In this document: one piece after another, positions 5,768 to 12,780 of the stretch
Layout of the letters: each line of letters opens with the position of its first letter
Position numbering within the stretch: the first letter of the stretch is position 1
DNA from: Actinobacteria bacterium UBA2279
GTDB taxonomy: Bacteria; Actinomycetota; Coriobacteriia; Anaerosomatales; Anaerosomataceae
Direction: 5' to 3'
Assembly (NCBI GenBank): GCA_002347365.1
Contig: DDWT01000023.1
Span: 44,689-84,160 of the forward strand
Length of the DNA stretch: 39,472 bases
Notes under the pieces: generated by a model
Seen by the model: the letters and a program-made list of their open reading frames with translations, nothing else
Database searches by the model: none
Told to the model about the DNA's origin: nothing
Translations under genes and position numbers: made by a program

Positions 5768-7057
5768 GTGAATCAGAAGCTAAGGAATGTTGCGTGGTAC
5801 GGAGTCCTCGCTATCACGTGTATCACGCTCGCTACGCTTCTGCTCACAATGGTCGGACCAGCGCGCCTTCTCTACGAGGATCCGCCGCGTCGTGGCACGA
5901 ATGAACCCCTGGATGCAATCTATCTGATCTCCCCTACGAAGGATGTCATCACGATCGGCAAACGGCAGGTCGATCTTGTTCCGCAGAACGCGGTGCTCGA
6001 GGACAACCTGGCAGTCACGCTCACCCGCACGCCCTCGGGGTCTGGTCTTGGCAAGGGCGATTGGATCGTTGCTGCCGAGGAGACAAGCCCGACGCCGGTG
6101 CTCCTGAACGGTGCACGGCCAACGGGTGGCGAGTCGCTTCACAACGACGACATCCTTACCGTCGGCGGTGTGGAGATAACGTACACGGCAGGCCGCAAAG
6201 GCATCGTCGGTGCGCTTGATTGGTGGGAATCGGGCAAGGTGTCGCACTTGTTCGCGTCACCTCAGGTGATCTCGGAGGCTTTCCCGGTTCTTCTCGCGGC
6301 GTATCCAATATCGCTCGTCGCGGTGTTCGTATCATTTCTGCTGGCCATTCCGGGCGGCCTGGCGCTGGCATTCATGAAGATGGCAAAGACCCGCTGGCTC
6401 CGGTTCCCTGCGACTGCCTATGTGGACTTCGTGCGAGGAACGCCGATCTTCCTGCAGATCCTCCTCGTCTTCTTCGGTCTGCCGCTCATGCCGCCATGGC
6501 AGTTGCTGGTCTCGACATTCCCGGCGATCAACAACGCCGGTCTGTTCGGCGTGTCGAACTCTATGTGGCTGCGCGCGTTCGTTGTCCTGAGCTTCAACTC
6601 CGCAGCCTATATGGCGGAGATCTTCCGCGCTGGCATCCAGTCGATCAACAAAGGGCAGATGGAAGCCGCGCGCTCGCTTGGCATGACGACGGCTGCTGCG
6701 ATGGCGTTCGTCATCATCCCGCAGACGGTTCGCCGCATCCTGCCAACGATGATGTCCGAGTTCATCCTGCTATTCAAAGACACATCGCTCTTCGCAGCTG
6801 TGGGCTTGATGGAGATCGTCATGCGCGCCCGAGAGGTCGCGTCCACCACGCTCAACGTATCAGCGTATCTGCTGGCCGCTGCGTTCTACCTCGTGATCAC
6901 CATTCCGCTTGGCCGAATCGTCCAGCAGATGGAGAACCGGCTTGCGGCGTCTGAGGGTGGAGGTACTGCCACGTTCGACAAGAGTACCGAGGACAACATC
7001 GAGAAGGTGGCCAAGATCAAACAGGGATTGGTCGAGCCGACGATGGATGGGATGTGA
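5768..7057 (+). CDS. Amino-acid ABC transporter permease with an FHA-like extracytoplasmic domain
   Basis: A 429-residue permease of the polar amino-acid family. TM1 is at about residues 9-30. A soluble segment of about 140 residues follows, then the BPD_transp_1 core with further membrane helices from about 170. The core has VDFVRGTPIFLQILLVFFGL and the EAA loop that contacts the ATPase (GQMEAARSLGMTTAAA followed by VIIPQTVRRILP, about 296-323). Between TM1 and TM2, residues about 50-140 look like a forkhead-associated beta sandwich: VITIGKRQVDLVPQ at the start, VLLNGARPTGGESLHNDDIL and TVGGVEITYT at the end. The classical FHA Ser/Arg/His phospho-threonine residues are not clear. Polarity places the domain outside the membrane. 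Ordinary His/Gln-type permeases are about 220-320 residues. The start is GTG at 5768 with GAGGAGGCGG upstream. Confidence 0.88.
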   Translation: MNQKLRNVAWYGVLAITCITLATLLLTMVGPARLLYEDPPRRGTNEPLDAIYLISPTKDVITIGKRQVDLVPQNAVLEDNLAVTLTRTPSGSGLGKGDWIVAAEETSPTPVLLNGARPTGGESLHNDDILTVGGVEITYTAGRKGIVGALDWWESGKVSHLFASPQVISEAFPVLLAAYPISLVAVFVSFLLAIPGGLALAFMKMAKTRWLRFPATAYVDFVRGTPIFLQILLVFFGLPLMPPWQLLVSTFPAINNAGLFGVSNSMWLRAFVVLSFNSAAYMAEIFRAGIQSINKGQMEAARSLGMTTAAAMAFVIIPQTVRRILPTMMSEFILLFKDTSLFAAVGLMEIVMRAREVASTTLNVSAYLLAAAFYLVITIPLGRIVQQMENRLAASEGGGTATFDKSTEDNIEKVAKIKQGLVEPTMDGM

Positions 7058-7809
7058 TGACGATGACTTCCAACGGGAGCGATCCTATCGTCCGCATCCG
7101 GGATCTTCGCAAGAACTTCGGTGAGCTGGAAGTGCTCAAGGGCGTCGACATGGACATTCAGAAAGGCGAGGTCGTCGTCATTCTTGGTCCGTCGGGATCG
7201 GGCAAGTCGACGTTGCTGCGTTGTGTGAACCGGCTCGAAATGCCGACCGGTGGCGAGATCTGGTTCGAAGACGTCCAGGTCAACGACCCGAAGACCGACA
7301 TCAACGAGGTGCGCGAGCGCATCGGCATGGTGTTCCAGTCGTTCAACTTGTTCCCACACCTGACCGCGAAGGGCAACGTCATGTTGGCGCAGCGCAAGGT
7401 GCTCAAGCGATCCAAGGAGGAAGCTGAGCAGACAGCCCTCGAGCAACTCGAAGCCGTGGGCCTTGGCGATCGCGTCGACTATTTCCCAGCGCAGCTTTCG
7501 GGTGGCCAGCAGCAGCGGGTCGCTATTGCCCGAGCACTCGCCATGGATCCGCACGTCATGTTGTTCGATGAGGTGACTTCGGCACTCGACCCCGAGCTAG
7601 TGCGAGGCGTTCTGGACGTTATGAAGGAACTCGCGCGCAAGGGTATGACGATGCTTGTCGTCACGCACGAGATGGGGTTCGCGCGCGATGTCGCCAGTCG
7701 AGCGGTCTTCATGGACGAAGGCGTCATCTGTGAAGAAGGCACACCATCCGAGGTCTTCGACAATCCGCAGAATGAGCGGACCAAGGACTTCCTCGGTCAC
7801 ATAAAGTAG
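7057..7809 (+). CDS. Amino-acid ABC transporter ATP-binding protein (GlnQ-like)
   Basis: The ATPase of the import system, with the canonical polar amino-acid layout: Walker A GPSGSGKST, Q-loop VFQSFNLFPHLT, signature LSGGQQQR, Walker B VMLFDEVTSALDP, and switch histidine in LVVTHEMGF. About 250 residues, the normal size. The permease stop and this start overlap as TGATG, so the two are translationally coupled; a GTG one codon upstream (7054) is also possible. A terminator follows, closing the operon of permuted binding protein, permease and ATPase. Polar amino acids are the likely cargo from family membership. Confidence 0.93.
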   Translation: MTMTSNGSDPIVRIRDLRKNFGELEVLKGVDMDIQKGEVVVILGPSGSGKSTLLRCVNRLEMPTGGEIWFEDVQVNDPKTDINEVRERIGMVFQSFNLFPHLTAKGNVMLAQRKVLKRSKEEAEQTALEQLEAVGLGDRVDYFPAQLSGGQQQRVAIARALAMDPHVMLFDEVTSALDPELVRGVLDVMKELARKGMTMLVVTHEMGFARDVASRAVFMDEGVICEEGTPSEVFDNPQNERTKDFLGHIK

Positions 7810-7828
7810 AGCGAAAGCACAATGCATG

Positions 7829-7859
7829 CCCGCGGGCGCTCCCTGCAGCGCGCCGCGGG
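7829..7859 (+). terminator. Terminator of the ABC operon
   Basis: CCCGCGGGCGC 7829-7839 pairs with GCGCGCCGCGGG 7848-7859 (one bulge); TATGTTCTT follows. Confidence 0.7.
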
Positions 7860-7899
7860 TATGTTCTTACTGTCAGGACACTAGAAGGAGGTACGCACC

Positions 7900-8445
7900 A
7901 TGAAGATGATCGTGAAGGGTCGTCACATGGACGTCACACCGGCGATTCGCGAGTATGCCGAGGAGAAGATAGGCAAGACTGCGAAGATCCTCGACCACAT
8001 GATCATGAGTGCGGAAGTTGAGCTTCAGGTAGAGAAGAACCCCTCGATTCAGAACGGACACGTTGCCGAGGTGACCGTATACACCAAAGGTCACGTGATT
8101 CGTGCACGTGAGGCTGCCGCAGATATGTATGCGGCTATCGATCTCGTGTCCGAGAAGCTCGAGCGCCAGGTGCGCAAGTTCAAGACGAAGATCGTCGATC
8201 GTCACACCAAGGCGACGCCCATTACCGAGGTGGCTGTGGCGTTGGACGAGATCGAGGGCGAGCGCGAGCCCGAGATCGTCAAGACCAAGGTTGTTGCTGT
8301 CAAGCCCATGAGCCCGGATGAGGCTATTCTGCAGATGGAGCTGCTCGGCCATGACTTCTTCGTGTTCTCCTCAGCGGAGACAGAGGAGATCAACGTGCTG
8401 TATCGCCGGACCGACGGAGACTACGGTCTCATAGAGCCGCGGTAG
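7900..8445 (+). CDS. hpf: Long-form ribosome hibernation promoting factor (RaiA/HPF)
   Basis: A 181-residue long-form HPF. The N-terminal S30AE domain (about 1-105: MIVKGRHMDVTPAIREYAEEKI, then VTVYTKGHVIRAREAAADMYAAID) binds the decoding region of the 30S subunit. An acidic linker leads to the C-terminal dimerisation domain (KPMSPDEAILQMELLGHDFFVFSSAETEEINVLYRRTDGDYGLI), which joins two 70S ribosomes into inactive 100S dimers. The start ATG has a strong AAGGAGG site. The comF-to-secA setting is the normal neighbourhood of this gene, although both gaps here are filled with additional genes. A terminator-like hairpin follows. Confidence 0.95.
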   Translation: MKMIVKGRHMDVTPAIREYAEEKIGKTAKILDHMIMSAEVELQVEKNPSIQNGHVAEVTVYTKGHVIRAREAAADMYAAIDLVSEKLERQVRKFKTKIVDRHTKATPITEVAVALDEIEGEREPEIVKTKVVAVKPMSPDEAILQMELLGHDFFVFSSAETEEINVLYRRTDGDYGLIEPR

Positions 8446-8466
8446 GTCTGGAACAACAGGTATCGC

Positions 8467-8496
8467 CGAGAAGTGCGCTGAAAGGCGCACTTCTCG
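8467..8496 (+). terminator. Strong hairpin after hpf
   Basis: CGAGAAGTGCGC 8467-8478 pairs perfectly with GCGCACTTCTCG 8485-8496 around a six-base loop. The T run is poor, so termination may need Rho or the stem alone. Confidence 0.65.
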
Positions 8497-8551
8497 CATG
8501 TAGACCGGGCCCGTATTCAGCTTGTTCGAGGTAGCTGGGGTTCGGGTTCGG

Positions 8552-8581
8552 TTGACACTCCGCTCCTGCGAAGCTTAGATT
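8552..8581 (+). promoter_or_regulatory. Promoter with consensus -35
   Basis: TTGACA at 8552-8557 and TAGATT at 8576-8581, 18 bases apart. It is the clearest sigma-70-type promoter in the window and drives the hypothetical gene starting at 8664. Confidence 0.65.
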
Positions 8582-8663
8582 TGTGTTCGGAGCCGCAACA
8601 CCGCACGCGCTCAAAGGCAGTAGACCCACTGGCCGTAGCACTAGTCGAAGCAAGGGGCCCTGG

Positions 8664-9323
8664 ATGGACATCGGGATATCCGCAGCAACCATCACGGATA
8701 TCGAGGCAGCGCTCGCTCAGGTTTCTGAGATCAAGGCTGCGCGCGTGGTTGCGTCAGAGGATGGTTTCATTCAGGAGATTCACGTCCTTGCGCTCCCCAA
8801 CAAGACACCCAAGCAAATCGTCCGCGATATCGAGTCCACAATCATGGCCTCCTTTGGCATCGCCATCGATCACAAGAAGATCTCCATCGCTCAACTCGGG
8901 CCGGACGTGATGCCGCAGTCGGGACCCAAGCAGAGCGCACGAGCGCAGATCAAGTCCATCAACGCCGAGATCAGCGGCGTGCAAGCCGTGATCACTGTTG
9001 CGCTGGAGCTTGAGGGCGATACCTATGTTGGCCAGTCGCTTGGCCCCAACAGCCAGACCGGTCGCAAGCGCCTCGTGTCACAGGCGACGCTGAACGCAAT
9101 CGAGGAGTATCTGCACGGCGCCATGAGCTTCGCGCTTGAAGACGTGGACATCGTCGATCTTGGTAGCGAAAGCGTCGCCGTTGCATGCGTCACACTTGTC
9201 ACGTCTCTCGGTGAGCAAGCATTTGCGGGCTCGGCACTGGTGAGACAGAACGAGAAGGATTCCATCGTTCGTGCGACCCTGGATGCGATCAACAGGCGCA
9301 TGGGCTTCTTGACAACCTCATAA
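8664..9323 (+). CDS. Conserved hypothetical protein with two similar C-terminal halves
   Basis: A soluble protein of 219 residues that I do not recognise by name. The start chosen is ATG 8664, preceded by AAGGGG; the frame extends upstream to 8583 through the promoter region. The N-terminal about 80 residues (ITDIEAALAQVSEIKAARVV, IQEIHVLALPNKTPKQIVRD, FGIAIDHKKISIAQ) look like a compact alpha/beta domain. After a linker come two similar blocks of about 45 residues: a strand ending ELEGDTYVGQSLGPN with helix LVSQATLNAIEEYL, and a strand ending LGEQAFAGSALVRQ with helix IVRATLDAINRRM. This beta-strand plus alanine-rich-helix pattern resembles regulatory domains such as that of LeuA, but that is only a resemblance. 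It has no membrane segment. It is transcribed separately from hpf and may be co-transcribed with the small peptide gene downstream. Confidence 0.75.
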   Translation: MDIGISAATITDIEAALAQVSEIKAARVVASEDGFIQEIHVLALPNKTPKQIVRDIESTIMASFGIAIDHKKISIAQLGPDVMPQSGPKQSARAQIKSINAEISGVQAVITVALELEGDTYVGQSLGPNSQTGRKRLVSQATLNAIEEYLHGAMSFALEDVDIVDLGSESVAVACVTLVTSLGEQAFAGSALVRQNEKDSIVRATLDAINRRMGFLTTS

Positions 9324-9423
9324 CCCCAAAGTTTGGACCAACGCCGTGGGACTCGGTTTGAACACTGTCAGCAAACAACACAGCGGAGCGGACAGCGTTC
9401 TTCCATTACTAGCGGAATGGGGG

Positions 9424-9451
9424 AAGACCAAATCCTTGAAAAGGGGGTCTT
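9424..9451 (+). promoter_or_regulatory. Hairpin overlapping the ribosome-binding site of the small ORF
   Basis: AAGACC 9424-9429 pairs with GGTCTT 9446-9451. The second arm contains part of the AAGGGGG ribosome-binding site (9441-9447) of the ORF at 9458, so translation of the peptide could be controlled by this fold. Confidence 0.4.
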
Positions 9452-9457
9452 CTCACT

Positions 9458-9532
9458 ATGAAGCGTATCGTTCTCTTGCTCAGCTCTCTCGCCGCGCTTG
9501 TTCTCGGCGGCGGCGCCATGTTCCGCATCTAG
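9458..9532 (+). CDS. Putative 24-residue hydrophobic peptide
   Basis: This very short frame begins with ATG ten bases after a strong AAGGGGG site and ends with TAG. The product starts MKRIVLLLSSLAALVLGGG and ends AMFRI. That is a basic start, a single hydrophobic helix and a glycine run, which fits either a minimal membrane peptide or a signal-peptide-like precursor. It lies in the gap between the hypothetical gene and the HD-GYP gene. The good ribosome-binding site and in-gap position favour a real gene, but 24 codons are too few for proof. No function is assigned. Confidence 0.5.
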   Translation: MKRIVLLLSSLAALVLGGGAMFRI

Positions 9533-9596
9533 GTACTCAGCTTTGCACGGCGTTGGTCCAATTTCGATGGGGCAGTGTGAGAGAATGTGCTTCGCG

Positions 9597-10880
9597 ATGA
9601 AGACGAGGAACTACCTGGTATCGGGAAGCCTAGTGTCCGTCGCGGCCGTTGCCTATGCATGGAGCAGGTACCCTGTTTCAAGATGGGACATGGCCGTTTT
9701 GCTTGGGCTACTCACACTGGTTGCCGTCTCCTTCTCATTTGAGCTGCCCCTTGCTGGAAGTGTCTCGTTGTCGTTTGCGATTGACTACGCTGCTGTCATC
9801 TTCGGTGGACCCGTCTTCGGCGCTCTGGTTTCAGCGATGGGGGGTATCTCCCCCCAAGATATTCGTGAGAAGAAGCCCGCGCTGGGGATGATCTTCAACT
9901 CGTGTCAGCTCTCTCTGTCTGCTCTTGTGGCCGGTGCCGTCTATTTAGGTCTTGGCGGTATCCCCCTGGCTCAAGTGAGCCTCCAGGCGGGTGATCTATG
10001 GGCTCAGTCACTGCCTGCCCTAGCCGCCGCTTTTGCGCTTCACTTCACCAATGCACTGCTCGTAGGTGTCTATTTCTCTCTCAAAACTGGACTCGGGGTT
10101 CTTGAAGTCTGGCGGCAGCAGAATTACTGGGGATATTTCGCGAGTTTCATATTTCTCGCTCTGCTCGGTCTCACGCTCGCCTATGTTCTGAGGGTGTCTG
10201 GCTTCTTGGGTGTAGTGCTTCTTGCTCTACCCTTCGTCCTCGCGAGACAGACCTTCCTCGTCTATCTGATGCTTGCGGATGCCTATGCCGACACAGTCCG
10301 CTCGTTGGTCGCCGCAATCGAAGCCAAGGACATGTACACACGCGGTCATTCCGAGAGAGTCGCAGCGTATGCGAGTCGGATTGCCCGCCGTTTGGGCTTC
10401 CCGGAGCCAGCAGTCGAACGTATGGAACTTGCTGCGCTAATGCACGACCTCGGGAAGATAGGTATCCGCGAGAAGGTGCTCAACAAGCCAGGAGCGCTCG
10501 CGCGGGACGAGTTTGTAGAGATTCGACGTCATCCTGAGGTAGGGAGTCGACTGCTCGAGAGGGTTGAGTTCCTTGCCGACGTGAGTCCATTCGTGCGAAG
10601 CCACCATGAGCGCCTGGATGGCTCTGGCTATCCTGACGGGCTTGAGGGTGTTGCGATTCCGAGAGAAGCTAGGATACTCGCGGTTGCCGACTCGTTTGAC
10701 GCCATGACTTCAACGAGAGCATATCGAGAGGCGATGACAGTCGAAGCGGCGCTTGAGGAGTTGTACTCGGTTGCGGACACACTACTGGATCGCGCGTGCG
10801 TGGATGCATTGAGCCAGGAGATCAGTGGAGAAATCAGAGACCCGGGTACGCCGTCAGGAGGTCGGGATGGATCAGTCTAG
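9597..10880 (+). CDS. Membrane HD-GYP domain phosphodiesterase
   Basis: A 427-residue protein with an N-terminal membrane region of about seven hydrophobic segments (residues about 5-225) and a cytoplasmic HD-GYP domain. Conserved elements are TRGHSERVAAYASRIARRLG, the HD pair in MHDLGKIGI, IRRHPEVGSRLL, and the hallmark HHERLDGSGYPDGL, followed by ARILAVADSFDAMTS. This set predicts a metal-dependent phosphodiesterase cleaving cyclic di-GMP or a related dinucleotide, with the membrane part as sensor. Start chosen: ATG 9597; ATG 9585 is an alternative, and the frame is open back to 9498, where it overlaps the peptide gene. Its last 14 bases overlap the next gene. No GGDEF or EAL protein is in the window. 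Confidence 0.87.
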   Translation: MKTRNYLVSGSLVSVAAVAYAWSRYPVSRWDMAVLLGLLTLVAVSFSFELPLAGSVSLSFAIDYAAVIFGGPVFGALVSAMGGISPQDIREKKPALGMIFNSCQLSLSALVAGAVYLGLGGIPLAQVSLQAGDLWAQSLPALAAAFALHFTNALLVGVYFSLKTGLGVLEVWRQQNYWGYFASFIFLALLGLTLAYVLRVSGFLGVVLLALPFVLARQTFLVYLMLADAYADTVRSLVAAIEAKDMYTRGHSERVAAYASRIARRLGFPEPAVERMELAALMHDLGKIGIREKVLNKPGALARDEFVEIRRHPEVGSRLLERVEFLADVSPFVRSHHERLDGSGYPDGLEGVAIPREARILAVADSFDAMTSTRAYREAMTVEAALEELYSVADTLLDRACVDALSQEISGEIRDPGTPSGGRDGSV

Positions 10881-12105
10881 GCCCGGCGGCTTTGCGCCTT
10901 CCATGGTTCTGATTGCCCGTATTCTCCCGGTCGTTGCGGGGGCAGCCCTCCTCTGTTGGAGTGTTGTGTCTTGGCCGGGACTCGCATTGGGGTTGTCGCT
11001 GGCGTTTGCCGTTGCGTTTGCTGCGGTGTGGTCGGTGAGTCTGCGACTCACGCGTGGAGAAGTGGTCAATATCGATGTTTCGATTGGGCTGGCCGCCGCG
11101 CTGGTGCTGCCGGTGCAGGCAGCCATCGTCTCATCTGTTATCGGTTCGCTTCTCGGTGCGTTGCTTGACCGCAAGAACCCTCAGGGCACGAGGGGTGCGT
11201 GGGCTGCCGCACTGACGCGACCTGTCCCGGTGCTTGCCGCTGCCGGCGTGTATGCCCTGTGTGGTGAGCCGAATGCAACTGGCAGTCAAGCGGCGTTTGC
11301 CCTCGCTGCACTGTGTGCAGGCGCTGTGTACCTAATTGTTGACGCAGTCGCGTTGGCTCCCAGGCGTCACGCCAATCATCGGGGCGTAATCTCAGCTCTT
11401 AGACCGCTGGGCACACTCTATTTGGGGCATGTCTCCATCGGGATTGTCCTGGGGTTGCTGTTTCCCTGGATGGGACTTGTCGGGCTCCTCGTGCTCACGC
11501 TGTTGGTCTTGGTGATGCAGAATAGCTATAGCATGTACCTTCGGACGCGGGCTGCATATCAGGAAACGATTGGTGTGCTTGCTCTGGCGAGTGAGATCCA
11601 AACGCCGGTCGACTCTGGGCACTCGCAACGTGTAGCAGACACAGCAGCCGCTGTTGGAAAGAGGCTACACATGCCGAGTCGAGTCCTCGAGACACTGAAT
11701 TATGCGGCCCTGCTGCACGATATCGGCTGTATTGGGGCGAAATACGACAGCGGATCTCACAATGATCGAGACGATCATCCCCGTGTGGGTGCGGAGATGG
11801 TCCAAGCGATTCCCTTCCTTGCGTCGGCGAAGACAATCATTGAACACCACCACGGTTTTGAGCAACTGCCGGCGGACACTGGCCGGAATGAGCGACTTGG
11901 GACATACGTGGTTGGGCTCTGTTGCGAGTATGACTTCTTGTTGTCGGCAGGGCACTCTCGTCAGGACGCCGTGGGCATCCTCTCGGGTCTTCATTCGGAC
12001 GAGACTTCCGCGTTGGTTCTGGAGGCGATTCGTCGCGCCCAGTCGTCCGTAACGGTGACCTCGGTCGAATCTACGACCGGCCGTCGGGGGGCTATGGTCA
12101 ATTGA
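10867..12105 (+). CDS. Membrane HD-domain protein, degenerate paralogue of the preceding HD-GYP protein
   Basis: A 412-residue protein with the same layout as its neighbour: a polytopic N-terminal half followed by an HD-type domain. The start is ATG 10867 with CAGGAGG upstream, overlapping the end of the HD-GYP gene by 14 bases. The HD domain keeps DSGHSQRVADTAAAVGKRL and LLHDIGCIG, but the lysine of HDxGK is Cys. The HHE..GSGYP motif is reduced to EHHHGFEQLPADTG with no GYP. The DSFDAM segment is replaced by CCEYDFLL. Catalysis on cyclic dinucleotides is therefore doubtful; it may act as a binding partner or regulator of the active paralogue. The membrane halves share recognisable similarity, which suggests tandem duplication. 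Confidence 0.8.
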   Translation: MDQSRPGGFAPSMVLIARILPVVAGAALLCWSVVSWPGLALGLSLAFAVAFAAVWSVSLRLTRGEVVNIDVSIGLAAALVLPVQAAIVSSVIGSLLGALLDRKNPQGTRGAWAAALTRPVPVLAAAGVYALCGEPNATGSQAAFALAALCAGAVYLIVDAVALAPRRHANHRGVISALRPLGTLYLGHVSIGIVLGLLFPWMGLVGLLVLTLLVLVMQNSYSMYLRTRAAYQETIGVLALASEIQTPVDSGHSQRVADTAAAVGKRLHMPSRVLETLNYAALLHDIGCIGAKYDSGSHNDRDDHPRVGAEMVQAIPFLASAKTIIEHHHGFEQLPADTGRNERLGTYVVGLCCEYDFLLSAGHSRQDAVGILSGLHSDETSALVLEAIRRAQSSVTVTSVESTTGRRGAMVN

Positions 12106-12665
12106 CGCTTCTACTGGATGCTTTGTTGGTCGGGGTTGTGCTGGGACTATTGGGTGGCGGGAGCCTTCGTCGACTTGGTGAGACGCACTTGCGTCTCGAA
12201 GCGATATTGATGGGCTCGCTCGTGTTGCAGCTCGCGATGCCTGGGATAGCGAGTGCCGCCAATATGCCCAGGGCTCTCGCGCTCTACGTCTGGCTTATGA
12301 TCATGCTGGTGCTGGTGCTGGTCGCACTCCTCAATCATCGTGAAGCTGGTCTGCTGTTGGTCAGTCTTGGTATCGGTCTGAATGCGCTCGTGATTGCGAT
12401 CAATGGGGGGATGCCCGTGTCTGAACAGGCTGTGACATCCTTGGTTGGACACACATACGTGATGTCTTCGGACAGTGCAGACATTCTCCACGTGCCGATA
12501 CGTCCAAGCACCGTTGCAGCGTCTCTGTCGGACACGATTCCACTACCGGGGCCGAAGTGGCACAGGGGCGTGGTGAGCGTGGGAGATGTGTTCATCGCGT
12601 CGGGAGTTGCAGCGTTCGTGTTCATTTCAATGACACGTGGAGCCTCTCGGTCAGATGGTGACTAG
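12102..12665 (+). CDS. DUF5317-like membrane protein
   Basis: A 187-residue protein with four to five hydrophobic stretches. The NALVIAINGGMPVSEQAV segment and the following loop resemble the actinobacterial DUF5317 family, for which I know no function. The start is TTG at 12102, overlapping the stop of the preceding HD gene (ATTGA), with a CGGGGGG site about ten bases upstream; no better start lies near. The C-terminal part has one more membrane helix (VGDVFIASGVAAFVFISM) and ends SRSDGD. Overlap with the HD gene indicates the three membrane proteins form one transcription unit. Confidence 0.75.
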   Translation: MTLLLDALLVGVVLGLLGGGSLRRLGETHLRLEAILMGSLVLQLAMPGIASAANMPRALALYVWLMIMLVLVLVALLNHREAGLLLVSLGIGLNALVIAINGGMPVSEQAVTSLVGHTYVMSSDSADILHVPIRPSTVAASLSDTIPLPGPKWHRGVVSVGDVFIASGVAAFVFISMTRGASRSDGD

Positions 12666-12780
12666 CGGCTAATGCAAGATGCGTTCTTGCGCCCCTTCCC
12701 TGATGACTGCGGCCAACAGACTGCAACTTCCATTCACCGTGATTCATTAGTAACATCACAGTCACCTCGGGGGTCTCCTT

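Noticed and set aside
9498..9596. Longer start for the HD-GYP protein
   Set aside because: It overlaps the small peptide frame and adds Cys/Ser-rich residues before the first membrane helix; no site is present.
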